NCBI GenBank assembly: GCA_002914805.1
Contig: JXTB01000005.1
Span: 2,063,491 to 2,127,490, forward strand
Source of the DNA: Parasponia andersonii
Lineage: Eukaryota; Streptophyta; Magnoliopsida; Rosales; Cannabaceae
DNA: 64,000 nt
Direction: 5' to 3'
The notes beneath the pieces are model-generated. The model was not told where the DNA came from, searched no databases, and saw only the letters and a list, made by a program, of their open reading frames with translations. The position numbers were made by a program, and so were the translations under genes. Shown here one piece after another: positions 11,546 to 23,476 of this stretch (its first letter is position 1; each line of letters starts with the position of its first letter).

Positions 11546-11561
11546 CTAGAGTAGGGGATGG
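11546..11561 (+). other. Polypurine tract of element 1
   Basis: Purine-rich AGAGTAGGGGATGG, with a single T, abuts the 3' LTR. It is the usual site for priming plus-strand DNA synthesis. Confidence 0.75.
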
Positions 11562-12219
11562 TGTTGTGTCTCGCTCATTTGACTCCCCAAAATCCAAATA
11601 TTGCTGTTCATGGCTCTAAGATCCTCTATATATATACTGCTCACTCAAAAGGATAGAGGAAGACCCTAGAACATGGTGGACACTTCTAGAATGTTCAAGA
11701 GAGGTCTTGGCCATGTTAGAAGACTCTAGATGGCACTACTAAGTCCTAAAAGGCTCTAGACAAGGCCAGATGGTGCTAGATAAGTTTGGATGGTCCTAAA
11801 AACTCCTAGAATGATTTGGAAAAGCCAAGATGGTAGGTGAACCTCCTAGAAGGATCTAGGCCATACTTATTCTAGATTTCTTCATGTAACTATCTTTGTA
11901 GATATTACTACTTTATTTGGGAATATTCTAGACCCTTTGTAAGATCATGCCACTTTGCACGATCATAACCCTTGGTTGGTTTAGGCTTTGCCTATATAAA
12001 GGACCCATTGGTTTTATTTGTACACAAGTCCTATTTATAAGAGTTGTAAGCATTCTAAGAGTAATACATAGTCATTTATTCACTCAAACTCTTTTATCCT
12101 TACCACTTTGTTTCAAAGCTTACTCTAAGTCCCTTTCTTGAGTATTGGTAGGCTGACTTAGTACGAAAAACTATGCTAAGTGCCGAACGATTGTCTAGTT
12201 TGAGGCTAGGGTCGTGACA
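11562..12219 (+). repeat. 3' LTR of element 1
   Basis: 658 bp, beginning TGTTGTGTC and ending GGTCGTGACA; a partner of 6425-7080 with the same TATATAAA at about 11993-12000. TTAA follows at once, matching the four bases before the 5' LTR. Confidence 0.92.
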
Positions 12220-12430
12220 TTAAGCTAACAAGAGCTTGATTCCTAATTCTCTTTTCCATTGAGATGAGCTAGCTAATGGACACTTGATATCTCATTTCCT
12301 TATAGTAAAAGTCCTCTTATTGTTCAAGGCATTCTTTGCCTATAAATAGAGAGGTAATGCTCCCATTTGTAACCTAATGAGCTTACACTATCTATGATAC
12401 AATACCACTCTTTCCTTTATCTTCTTTAGT
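12220..12430 (+). promoter_or_regulatory. LTR-like promoter remnant with TATAAATAG
   Basis: Continues the sequence interrupted by element 1. TATAAATAG at 12341-12349 is followed by AGAGGTAATGCTCCC and a pyrimidine-rich leader. No coding frame follows that I recognise. It reads as the promoter part of an older LTR or of a lost gene; the choice cannot be made here. Confidence 0.4.
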
Positions 12431-13140
12431 TGTGCTCTCTTTCTCTCTTTATCTCTCTCTTTCATTTTTATCTCTTCCCTTGTATTCATCTATAGCTCTC
12501 ACCACCTCCCATCCTCTATATATTTGTTTTATTAAACTATCAACATCACCAATATCACCTCTCATCTCTTACAAAAAGCTACAACTATACAAGCATCATC
12601 ACCACTTCATCATCCCTTGTTCTTTGTCCAAGCTGTGGCCTAATTATCATCACCACCATTATCTTTACTTTTCTCTTCAACCTGTGTTCAAAATAGCCTT
12701 AAGTATCATCATTATCTGTTCATGTATTTACCAATATGAAGCTCAATATCAATACCTCGATCACCACCTCGGTTTATTTAATAATCTAAAGCTAACTCTT
12801 CATCTTTCTTTCTTTTTATTTCCTTGTTATTATCACTGTTAGCTTTATGTCACTTTTATTTGCATGTATCTTATATAGCTTGGTCATCAAGTTTCTACAC
12901 TTACACGTGTACGCATTTCCAAATACACATATTCCTATTGTTATATCTATAAATATATATATGTATATACATGTACCTAGCTTATATGTCTATGCATGTA
13001 TAAAATTGGCGCCAAATGGGTGCGTGGCACACTAAGAAGCTAATGCACGGGTGTGTGCCAAAAATGAGTAGGCATGTGGCATACGTGGGCCAAGGAAATT
13101 TGTAGCCCAAATTTGTGTCTAGATGCATTGTCCAACTAGA
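12431..13140. other. Pyrimidine-rich DNA, no gene seen
   Basis: Long CT-rich runs (12432-12500) and many CAC/CAT triplets give chance frames rich in Leu, Ser and His (12432-12842, 12847-13035). They have no domain or credible start context. Confidence 0.4.
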
Positions 13141-13440
13141 TTACCCAGATGGCTAGGGTTATTAGCCAAGTTGCTTATAAATAGTGTAGTGGTGCAAGGT
13201 AGAGGGGACTGTAGAAAAAGCTTTGGGTGATCCCTGTCTAGACTATAAACACTTTTGTGAGAGTAATAAAAGTGTGTGTTCCCATCTGAGTAGATTGAGC
13301 ATACTTTCCTTGTGAGCTCTTATCCCTTTCAAGCATTGGTGTTGCTTAATATTTACTTTGTGTGAGTGTATGTGAGGTGCAGCTTACTAAGTAGTCATGA
13401 CTTAGCGCCATCATTGGTGCAAAAAATTCGTTGTGAGTTT
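13141..13440 (+). repeat. LTR-like segment: TATA box, R region and polyA signal
   Basis: TATAAATAG at 13176-13184 is followed about 80 bp later by AATAAA at 13265-13270. The segment then continues as a T/G-rich stretch to GCGCCATCATTGGTGC at about 13405-13425. This spacing of TATA box and polyA signal is that of an LTR U3-R-U5. No partner LTR or internal domain is visible, so it is either a solo LTR or a fragment with unknown ends. Confidence 0.45.
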
Positions 13441-15074
13441 TAACCTTGTGACAAGCAACAAGCTTTTTAAGTGTTGATATTTTCTTAAATATTTATATAG
13501 ACCTAGATATTTTTAGATAATCTATTTCCTAAGCCTACATAAGTTTATTCACATATCCTAGGCCTAATAGTTATTTTACACCAGCTTCCCACTAATCAAT
13601 TACTTTTATACCATTTTTCTACTATCCTGTTATCTTTATGTTACCATTTTCTATTAACTTGTTTTACAAGTTTTATTGCATGTGGTCTCTAACCCTTGTA
13701 CTTCAGTGATTTGTAGTCCCCGAGTTACTCTTCTCAAACTCCGTACTCGACCTGTGGTACAAGTTCGGGATTTTGTGTTCTCTCACTATCCTTCACTTTT
13801 CGTGTTATTATTATTGTCTTTATCCCTTCATTTTCTATACCTTACCTCTAGTTAATATTATGGTCGGTTTGTTCGTTTTTGTCAACTAGATTCTCTTATT
13901 ATTACCGCATTATTATATTATTGTTGATTTGTAAGCTAGTTATTCCTGCAACTACCTATGTACAAGGATGCCATAAGAAGTGCCATTCTTTATTACGACT
14001 GTCTTTCAGGACTTCGATACATAGTATAAGCATTGTGATAATACTTACATTATTATTATATTGTAAGTACATTATCTCTGTAACCGCTAACGTGGTATCA
14101 TTTTCTATATCGACCGCCTATCAAAATTTTGACGTGTAGATAGTGTTGTGATAACTCTTACACATGTGACACTAAGTGAGTCATTTCTATAATCACCAAC
14201 GTGGCAAGGACGCCATGGAAAATATCATTTTCTATTTTGACTGCCCACTAGGACTTCGACATGTGGCACGTATTGTGATGGCTCTTTCTGTGTACGCCCT
14301 ATGATCTAACCTTAATCTCAATAATTCTTTACTTTGTTTTAATTAATCACATGTCTCATTAATTAATAAGAACACAAGGTCGGATCCTGAACACACACTT
14401 TTATACTAGTCAAATTTGACTGAAAATTTACTATATCCATTAATTGTTCATGTAATTATAAATAGTTATTCTAAAAAATTAATTAATTATTTACAGCAAA
14501 TAAGTCTAAATTTTTTTTTTTTATAGTTTTCTATTAAATATTAATTTTTTTTATGTTATTGTATCTGTCAATCTTTTGAAAAATTAATTTTTTTAGAATT
14601 TTAATTTTCTAAAAGATTGACAAATGTAATATTATTAATCAAAAATATAAATACAAGTAATAGGGACTAAATTATTAAATAATTAAAAAATTGAGATCAA
14701 TGTTGCAAAATAGATTTTAACAGAATCTTATATTAAATATGCCAAAAGGACTAATAGTGCTATAAAAAGAAATGTTTAGTACTTAAATATCACAAAAAGA
14801 AATTGAGAACTAATATGTCAAAATAATAATAGGTTGGAGACCAATAGTGTGCCATTAACCCAATTAAATTTTAGAAGATATAGTACTTGCGGCATTATTA
14901 AACAGTTTTTTTTTTTTCTTTTGAAATTTATTCAGAGAGTGTTTTAGAAGAATATGATAGGGGAAAGGTAAGGAAAAGAAAACAAAATTGAAAAGTACGG
15001 TAGTGCCCATGGTCTAGCTAGATATTTTCACCTAGGATAGAGTAGAAAGTTATGGGTGAAAGAAATTATATCCC
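13441..15074. other. AT-rich intergenic DNA, no gene seen
   Basis: No supported frame. The sentence-like repeat GCCATAAGAAG...TTTCAGGACTTCGAT near 13970 returns as GCCATGGAAAAT...TAGGACTTCGAC near 14210, a diverged ~240-bp duplication. The part at 14340-14900 is very AT-rich. Confidence 0.4.
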
Positions 15075-15240
15075 CCATTGTATTGTTCTATGAAACAATT
15101 TAGTGATTCAGACTTCTACAATAATAAGAAGATATTGAAAAATAAATAAAAATAAAAAATCCTCCGAGTTTTTTCCATTGTATCTTTTTACGAAACAATT
15201 TAATGATTCAGATTTCTATAATAATAAGAAGATATTAAAA
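15075..15240. repeat. 100-bp tandem duplication
   Basis: CCATTGTAT at 15075 returns at 15175, followed both times by GAAACAATTTARTGATTCAG and an AATAATAAGAAGATATT run. Two units with a few substitutions. Confidence 0.8.
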
Positions 15241-15855
15241 AAATAAAAAGCCCACCAACTTTTTTTTTCTTCAAACTTGTTTGGTTTTTCTTTTGTTTTT
15301 TTTTTTTTCGTTTTTGTTTTCAGGATATCTTGAACACAATACAAGTCCTAACCATGCATAAGTTGGTTCTATTTAAGCAAAAGACTGTCACGGATCTTTT
15401 TCAAAAAGAAAAAAAAAAAAGCAAACACTGTCACGCTTTTCGATTAATCAGGTTGAACACTATTTTACCTTTTCATATTTCTAAGCTAAATGAGATTTTA
15501 TTGGAAAATTAACGGACCAAATTGAATAAAGTCGATCCAATTTCAATTCCGAGCTACTTCACAAAATAACTGATCATGTGCAAATTGGATTGACTAGAAT
15601 TTCTTGTAACCATTATGATTAGTTGAATAATTTTGGAATAATAATTCAATTTTAAATTGATCAGCAAATGAGCCTACCAATGTTTATTTAAAAGAAACAT
15701 TTTTTTTTTCTTGAAGCAAAATACATTACAACGGTTTCAATAATATTACACAGGTGAATATTTCCTGGTTAAATTTCCTTGTCGTCGTTAGAAAATTTAT
15801 CAACCCCTTCTGGTTCCAATCTTTCTACACATGAGTGTATATATACGCATCATCT

Positions 15856-15862
<7 letters not shown>

Positions 15863-15891
<29 letters not shown>
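15863..15891. repeat. (TA)n microsatellite
   Basis: A pure TA run. The surrounding DNA (15241-16073) has only poly-T/A stretches and no gene. Confidence 0.85.
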
Positions 15892-15896
<5 letters not shown>

Positions 15897-16073
15897 TTGG
15901 GTGATATTTTAATAGAGATTTCTATTTTTTTAATAGATGGATATTCTAATTTAGGCCATTGGATTTTGAAGTCTTATAACTTATATTTAGTGTATATGTT
16001 TTTTTTTTAAGTTTTGAAGTAGTATAACTTATATTTAGTCGATAAATTCTTCTTTTATATATATATATATATA

Positions 16074-16269
16074 GGGATCTCAATTTAATAGGTATTTTTT
16101 TATACATATTTTTTTAATATTGTTGGATTATTTATCTAATAGCTACTATAAATGAGTAGTTGGGAAAAAAATAAAACTAAATCCTCATTATTTTATACTT
16201 TTTTCTCTTCATTTTTATTATATAAAAAATGTATCTGATGATTTTTAATTCTGCAAAACAATATTTGTG
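16074..16269. mobile_element. MITE, TA-flanked family, diverged copy
   Basis: GGGATCTCAATTTAATAGGTATTTTTTT follows a (TA)n run and matches the left end of the copies at 50023 and 50270. Inside are the family phrases for TTGGATTATTTATCTAATAG and the TTTTTTCTCTTCATTTTTATTATA core. The right end is eroded and runs into another (TA)n at about 16271-16288. Confidence 0.55.
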
Positions 16270-16469
16270 ATATATATATATATATATAGATTTCAAGTGT
16301 TACATATTTAATCAGTTAAATAATTTTTGTTAATTTTACATATGGACTTATTTTAACATAGAATAGTTTCAAAATAATAATAAGTAATAACAATAATAAA
16401 TAAATAAATTAATAAAGTAATACGTAAATAGTTTTATAATATAATCTCATTAATATCATATGTAGATCA

Positions 16470-17010
16470 TATAAAACTAACCATATATATTTCTTTTAAA
16501 AAAATAATTGTATATATTTCTTAAAAAAAACAAACCGTAATATATATTCTCAGAAAAATACCTAAATGTATAAATAAAACTATTAAATGATAATATTTTT
16601 TATCAAAAAGTTTTGCTTAGAACAACCATTCCTTCATTTTTATAATATCGAAATTAACCATATATATTCTCTCAAAAAACAATTAACCGTATATTCTTCT
16701 ACAAGAAAAAAAAAATAATAGTATATATTTCTCAAAAAACAATATCCATTATATGTATTCTTAAAAAAATAATAGTATATAAAATATTAAATACAAATAT
16801 TTTTTGTCAAAAAAATTTTTCTTGAAAAAAAACATTCCAAATTGTTTTCCTTAAAAAAGTCATATTGAAAAACGTGTTCTTATCTTAATGGAAAGAGAAT
16901 TCTCTAAAGAAAACAAAAAATAAAAGCAAAAACTATTTGATCAAAATACAACAAAAACAAAATTATCCATTAATGAATCATCTATCCTATATATATATAT
17001 ATATTCATTT
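16470..17010. mobile_element. Partial copy of the long 726-bp MITE
   Basis: ACATTCCAAATTGTTTTCC, then GGAAAGAGAATTCTC, then TTTGATCAAAATA and ATTATCCATTAATG occur in the same order as the right half of the element at 57763-58488 (about 58300-58460). The segment ends at a (TA)n run near 17003. The left inverted arm is absent or unrecognisable. Confidence 0.6.
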
Positions 17011-17126
17011 AATAATCAACAACCATTATTTAAAAAAATATACATGGATACGGATATAGTCCTCTTAACATGACCGGTCATGTCCATGTTTTGGCCAACA
17101 CAAATTACGATTAATCAACATGATAA

Positions 17127-17286
17127 TAAATTTTTTTTAACCGTTGACTAATCATCTAATAATAATCCAACAATTATAATAATATACATAAAAAAATATG
17201 CATCATTAATAATATTTCTCTCTCTTATTATTTATTATAAAAACGCAGATTTTAATTAACCAAAAATATCTACTAGATTAGTGATA
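17127..17286. mobile_element. MITE, TA-flanked family, partial copy
   Basis: AACCGTTGACTAATCATCTAATAATAATCC, then ATGCATCATTAATAATATTTCTCTC and AATATCTACTAGATTAGTG match the right two thirds of the copies at 43241 and 50023 in order. The left terminus is lost. Confidence 0.55.
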
Positions 17287-17639
17287 CGTACGTTCAACTA
17301 TGAATGTAATCTCTTAACTGGATTATCCGGTCTATGCTTTGACTAATACGTTTATTTATTGAACAAATATAGCCAAATCATGAATGAAACTCTTGTCAAA
17401 GGGACTACGTTCGAACCCAACACGTATTGTCAAGATCTGTTCAATGGAAATATAAAAGAACAGAAAAGGTTGCTGTAGAGAAATTTGTAGTTACGACTCA
17501 TTCCATTTTAAGTGCATGGTTGAACATTGTTGCAGAGAGAATAGGGTTTCCTATATGGATTCATTTTTGTTTTTTTTTCTAAGGACCTTGGCCATATATT
17601 CTCTCCACATATTTTAATATATTATTGCGCAAGTACTGG

Positions 17640-18520
17640 TGATGTGTGCAGATTCCGACCATTGTTAAATAAATGCATCGTCTTGTTTCTTCCCATTACC
17701 TTACCTGCTTTTGAAAAAGAAAAGACGGAGATCATTAAGCTCAGTCCTGCTGTCTGTTTCTCAAGGGAAGGAACAACGAAAATGGGGTTTTGAAAAAAAA
17801 AAAAAAAAAGAAAGACGGAGATTAAGCTTAGACAGGCCTGCTGGTTCTCATGGGAAGAAACAACGAGAATGGAACTGTCTCCTAGTCCTCCTCCTTCTCC
17901 CTCTCCGTCTTGTCGTTCCAAGTGGAGACGTTGAATCAGGCAACGTTCAGCCATCTTCCAAGGTGATATATTTTATTTATTAAATCTTAAATGATCAGAT
18001 TCAATTAGATACGTACTACATTTTCTTTTGTTTACTAAAAAAAGATCAATCCTAGTTAGGAGTGTTAGGAAGAGTTTGGGCTTTTTGAGTTAACACGAGC
18101 TTGTAAAAGGTCGTTGAGCCGTGGTTTTGCCGAAGGATTTTAGGATTGGGGGCCTTTGAAGTTGGTGAAAATTTCTCCTATAATGGGATTATATAAACTT
18201 AAAAAACTGGCTATGAATTAAAGGAGGAGAACCAAGGCCACAGGTTGGGAGTTGTGGTTTCAGATGCGGATGAATTCTATTCCTTCTGTGATTCAATTCC
18301 TACAGTGCGTTTCGTTTCTATCTCTGAGAGATTCTTGACCGTACATCTCTCTGTTTCGGGCTTTCGATTCTGAATCTGATAGATATTAGAAGGGATCAAA
18401 TATGGGTCTCGGTTGTAAGGTGTGTTGGAGAGGAAACTTTGAGGAAGGCATGGGTTTGGGTTTGGAAAATTTCTTTCTTTGTGGTTTGGGTTTAGCTTCA
18501 ATTACGTCTGTTTATGACCA
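17640..18520 (+). other. Exon-like higher-GC island, gene not identified
   Basis: Composition rises compared with both flanks. At 17872 an ATG opens a short Pro/Ser frame (MELSPSPPPSPSPSCRSK) ending in a stop, and AAG/GTGATA at about 17962 looks like a splice donor. At 18232 GGCCACAG looks like an acceptor, followed by an open stretch reading GVVVSDADEFYSFCDS to about 18367. These could be exon remnants of a cellular gene, but I recognise no family and no continuous model can be built. Confidence 0.3.
17712..17885. repeat. ~97-bp tandem duplication inside the island
   Basis: GAAAAGACGGAGATCATTAAGC (about 17719) returns as GAAAGACGGAGATTAAGC (about 17810). Both copies continue with CCTGCTG, then TCTCA.GGGAAG and AACAACGA.AATGG. 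A poly-A run separates them. Confidence 0.75.
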
Positions 18521-20838
18521 GGGAAATTAAAAAATTTGCAAACAGAAAAAAAAAAATTTTAAAACAATTTTGATTTACATAAAATCTTTCTTTTTTCTTC
18601 AAATAAAATTAAATACGTATGGTTAATCCATTATTTAAGTGATTTATATAAAGTCCTCTTTTTTGTAGTTAAAAATAAAACTAAAATCAATAGTGGCGAT
18701 AAATCAACTGTTTACCTGATTTAGTTGGAAAAAAAAAAATTACATTGTTTTATATTACTTGTTGAGGTTTGCCAAGGGCGGACTCTAGCTCAGCCTATTA
18801 TCAGACGCTGCCTTCTTTATTCCTCATTTCATTAAGCAAAACAGCCAATAAATTGAGATTTGTTTTTACTTATTTACATACATGCCACTGTGGTTTTTTC
18901 ACAACAATTTAATGCAATCGTCGGCCACTTTTGTTTTTTTTTTTTTTTTTTTCATTTTTCCGAATTGCATAACAATAAAGGTTTCCTTACAACTATTTAC
19001 CTTTTACCATTTTAAAATGAAAAAAATACCGAACAAACATTTTGCTTGATTTATTTTTACAAAACCGGAATGATATTGCAACAAAAATACTTTTTCTATC
19101 AGCATTTGCTTTCATTTTTTTTTTTTATACTTTAATTACTTAGCTTTATGTATCTTTAGCTGTCTGTACGTATCTATTTTTTGAAAAGTGCTAATAGTAT
19201 CTATTTTCTTTAGTAAAATAAACTACAATTTTAATCAAATTTTTTAAATTTCCTTTTTTCTTCTCCGATAATATTATAAGATGGGGAAATGAAAAACTTC
19301 CCTAAACTCAGGGAAATAGATAAAAGGTTGTAATTTTGCCACATAGCAGTGGGCCCACATATTTGTACAATTTTCATAAAGGCAATCTATTAAAGTAGTC
19401 ACAAAAATATCAATGGGCTCCGCATAATTTGTTTGTACAAATTTTCATAAAGGCAACCTATTAAACCGTACCAAAATTGCCAATGGGCTCCACATAATAT
19501 GTTTTAAATCCGATCCTTAAAATTAAGGGATTTGATTCAAAAGTACCCCAACTTGTAGAGTTATTTTATTAAATATCCCTTTTAAATTTGATGTATATTA
19601 AGATGGCGACCCACCCGTAGGTATTGGAGAATATTTTTAAACGTAATCTTCTTATATTCACGTCCAGAAAGAGTAATTATGTTAGTCGACCCCTCCTTTC
19701 TTTTTCTTTATCAAAAAAAATCTTTTTTAAATAATATTTTCCTTTAACTATACAACATTTTAACTCACTAATTTATTTTGTTATCAAGAACAATTTCTGT
19801 ACATGATTTTTAAAACGTATAATAATATTCTCTATCATTGCTATGTATAACTAATCCGCAATTACTCTTTCTCAATATTACAATTTTCACATAACTTAGA
19901 AGATTATATTAAGAAATGTTGGGATCTTATAATAAAAGCCTACATGGCATCCCCAAATAATTAAGTATCAATCAGATTATAGATACAACAAAGTTAATTA
20001 TTAGAAAAACTCATGTACTTATTTACTCTATAGCATGTATCAATAATAGAGATTATAAAAGAAGTCAATTAACTCCGCTCGAGACTTATAAATCTTTTTA
20101 AATAACTTTTATTGTACTCCATCAAACTTAAATGGATCCAATCGGAGATTATCTTGAAGACAAGATAGTTAATTACTAGAATTCGCTAGTGGATCGAATT
20201 GATCTCTATGTATCTATTTAATACTATTTTAAAAGATTTTTAAGTCTTGACTAGACCTAGTCGAGCTTGACTGACTAGGTCCAATTGAAATATTTATTAA
20301 GAGACTTATAAGTTTCAGTTCAATAGTTTGATTCAATCAAGTTGAGACTATTTTAAGAAGTATAATATCATATTATAGTTCATACTATCTAATTATTCGT
20401 CACATTATAAATTTTAGAATGAATAATAGTATAATATTACAATATAATATTTATACTATATAATATGTAATGCTACAATGTTGGACAAATTACCCCATTG
20501 CCCCTTAATTTTTCTTTTCCAAGTGTCATATTTTATCCTGAGATACTTGGCCATATTTTGCCCCAAAATTGATAAAAATAGTCTCACTTTGCCCTAAAAT
20601 TAACCAAAGTATTCTCCCTTTACCTCAAAATTGGCTTCTTGCACTAACTTCTTTTTTTTTCTCCAAGCTATTTGAATAGATCTTCGTTTAGCTCTATGGT
20701 ATCTTCTATAGTCAAGAAATTGTTTAAAATAATTATGTCTTTGAAAATTGAATATAAAAAAAATGTACCATGATTTTTTTTTCATTTTTTTATTTTTGGT
20801 TAAAAAGTGCTATGATTCTATAAAACAACTAGAGCGTA
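18521..20838. other. AT-rich intergenic DNA, no gene seen
   Basis: Poly-T/A runs and no supported frame. The only internal structure is the 65-70-bp repeat at 19350-19500. Confidence 0.45.
19350..19500. repeat. 65-70-bp tandem repeat
   Basis: GGGCYCCRCATAAT is found at 19350, 19415 and 19485. Two full units contain TTTGTACAA, TTTTCATAAAGGCAA and CTATTAAA in the same order. Confidence 0.75.
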
Positions 20839-21062
20839 TACCACATAAGTATTTTTTTTTTCACCTATTTATAGATATTTTTATTTTTAGCTATTATTAT
20901 TTAATGACTACCATAATTTAAATAGTTGAAAATAATAAAAATAAAAATATATACTCATTATTTAATTTTTTTCTCTTTTTCATAAAAAGACATGCTTGAT
21001 GAATTTTAATCAAGCAAAATAATAACTATGGATAAGTAAAAAAAAACTATTGGATTGATGCC
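20839..21062. mobile_element. MITE, TA-flanked family, diverged copy
   Basis: Starts with a decayed ACATAAGTATTTTTTTTTTCACC terminus and ends AAAAAAACTATTGGATTGATGCC. The right end is close to the 50258 copy (TACCTACTGGATTGATGCCC). The internal CATGCTTGATGAATTTTAAT also matches. It is followed by ATATACATATA. Confidence 0.55.
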
Positions 21063-22833
21063 TATATACATATAAATAATTTTAGTTACATCATTCAAAG
21101 TTCAAAGTTTCAACATAACATATTACACCTTCAAAGTTCATAATCTCAATATAAGAAATTACATCTTCACATGTCTTCTTCTTGGCAGTCACCTAAATCA
21201 CACATATTATGTTAGAACCACAATAAAATTAAAGAAACAATGAGGACTCCAACACTCAAATAATTGGTTAAAAATTGTGAAGCCTTTGAGCCAAAAGAAA
21301 AAAAAAAGATGCAATTTAAGATTATAAAATTAAGTATCATATGAAGCAGTGGAGAAAAGACATCTTTCATGTTTTCTTAATAGAATCTTAGAAACCATAG
21401 AAACTCTTTTAGTCGAACCCATTTATTGTCACCATGGCCACCAATAAAGAATAAAAGGGAAAAAAAAATGCAATTACAAAAAACAACAAATATTAGAAAG
21501 CTGTACACAATTTTTGGTTGAGTAAAAAAGAGAAGGAAAAGGACAATAGAGTAAACTCCATTCACACTTACTTTGGTTAAAATAAAAAGAGATACATCTT
21601 TGACTCTTTTAGTCTTTACTTGCACTGCTTGCCTCAATGAATATAAATATAATATCAATCTAATTGTTGTAAATTACCTGCACTAGGGCCATTTCAATTT
21701 CTTTCTCTGTGTGTCATGCAACAAGATACTAAGAGAGAAGAGGAAAGAATAAGAAATATCGTGGGGTGGGATTTTTACTTATTTTATATTTGGGAACCAA
21801 GAACAGATTTAGGAATAAAAGAGGATACTAAATTGCAAAATATGATTAATTTAAGGGACCAGATTCAAAAATTATTATATGGGGCCATTAGCACTTTCGA
21901 TACCAGTTTGGCTGGTTGCCTTTCTTCAAAATAGTCCATGTACATGCCCATTCTTTACTTCCCTAATGTTGGGGAAGTTTTTCGTTTCCCTGTTTAAGTA
22001 AAATTTGATCGTATTGGTTAAAAAGAACAAAACAGAGGGTTCTTATCTCTAAGCGAATCCTTCGATGGAAGAAAGTTTTTTTTTTTTGGGGGAAAAATAA
22101 TTTATCTTATCTTCAAATTCATATAAATATAATCCGATTATATAATCGGATTATTTTTCACTTGATTACTTCTTGGATTGTTGACTGGAAAGGGTTTTGA
22201 ATTTCAAATCTGCTACATGATATTCTTTAGTACATAGTGAAAGGAAAAAGAAAAAATAGAAAAAACAATGCAAAACATGCTAAAATTATTAAGTAGGAAA
22301 AAAATTACTAAGTAGAAATATTGTATATATCTTTAGATTATTGATAAGCATTCAAGGTGTTACCTTTTATTTGATGTTTTCAACTATTTAGGAAGTGTTA
22401 GATTCAAATTTGAATTAGAAGTTAAGTAATAAATATTTTTTTTAATAGATTTTTCCTTTCTAAAAGTATTATTGGATATTTTCTTAAATGATCTTTACTA
22501 GTTTTAATGTAGTCTATCACTAATGCTAGAGACATAGATATGTTACACACAAAATCTACACAAACTGTCTTTCAAAAATAAAAATAAAAAACCTATACTG
22601 ACATGGCATGTCATGTCCCCCATTTTGTAATATATCTCTTAATAATTATATTCTAACCCCAAAATTTATTCCTTTTAAAAGAACTTTCCTCACGCAACTC
22701 AATTCACAGTCACGTCTTTCGCTCTTGCTGTTCTCCTTTTTTTTTTTTTCCCCTTCTTCTTCTTTTTCAATTTTTCCTTCTTTTTCTTTTACATAATCTT
22801 CTGCGATTGCTGAACGAACTTCTTGATAACTAA

Positions 22834-22844
<11 letters not shown>
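21063..22844. other. AT-rich intergenic DNA, no gene identified
   Basis: Frames at 21377-21658 (-) and 21716-21934 (+) show no family resemblance. One short perfect palindrome lies at 22129-22154. Confidence 0.4.
22129..22154. repeat. Perfect 26-bp palindrome
   Basis: ATAATCCGATTAT is followed directly by its reverse complement with no loop. It could be a chance feature of AT-rich DNA, but the CCG/CGG core makes it less trivial. Confidence 0.8.

Positions 22845-22886
<42 letters not shown>
22845..22886. repeat. (TA)n microsatellite abutting element 2
   Basis: A TA run of about 42 bp ends exactly where homology to the element 2 LTR begins. About 70 bp of expected LTR sequence is missing at this point. 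Confidence 0.9.
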
Positions 22887-22890
<4 letters not shown>

Positions 22891-23476
22891 TCATCCAACC
22901 AATATTCAAGAAAAGAATTTAGTGTCTGCTGTAAGATAAAGTGACAAAGAATAAGGAGTAAATGAAAACTTTGTATCACTTTTAAAATGTTTACAACTCT
23001 CACAAATGAGATTTATCTACAAATGAACTCAAAGGGTCATTTATATAGACAAAACCTAAACCAACCAAGGGTTATGATCGTACTAAGCAGCATGATCTTA
23101 CAAAAAAGTCTTGAACCTTCTCAAATAAAATAGTAATATCTACAAAGATATTTACAATGAGTGATCTAGAACAAGCATGACCTAGATCTTTCTCGAAGAT
23201 TCACCCACTATCTTGGCTCTTTCAAGTCATTTTAGGAGCTTCTAAGATCATTTCAACTCACCTAGTATCATCTAGCATTGTCTAGAACCTTCTAGGACTT
23301 AGTAGCACAAACTAGAGTCCTCTAGCATGCCCAAGACCTCTCTTGATCATTCTAGAAATGTCTATCACGTTCTAGGGCCTTTCCCTATCCTTATGCATAA
23401 ACAGTATATATAGAGAATCTTAGAGCCTAGGGCAGCAATATTTGGATTTTAAGGAGTCAAATTAGCTGGCATAACA
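22887..23476 (-). repeat. 3' LTR of element 2, truncated at its outer end
   Basis: The inner boundary is TGTTATGCC on the minus strand at 23476, directly after the purine-rich AGTGGGAGAGGA tract (about 23477-23488). Homology to the other LTRs continues to AAGTCATCCAACCA at 22887 and is then replaced by (TA)n. Confidence 0.88.

Larger units (their letters stand above)
6425..12219 (+). mobile_element. Full-length, inactive Ty3/gypsy chromovirus (element 1)
   Basis: Two similar direct repeats (6425-7080 and 11562-12219), each TG...CA, enclose in order: a primer-binding site for initiator-Met tRNA, gag, aspartic protease, reverse transcriptase/RNase H, integrase with a C-terminal chromodomain-like end, and a polypurine tract. 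This is the gene order of Ty3/gypsy, and the chromodomain end marks a chromovirus; the exact lineage (Galadriel, Reina or Tekay) is not resolved. TTAA flanks both ends; a fifth base does not match. Stops and frameshifts break every domain, so it cannot be autonomous. Comparing the first ~95 bases of the LTRs by eye gives about 13 substitutions, mostly C/T or G/A, which suggests an old insertion decayed through deamination. Confidence 0.93.

Noticed and set aside
22646..22909. 87-codon minus-strand frame
   Set aside because: Crosses the (TA)n run and a poly-Lys/Glu stretch; low-complexity artefact.
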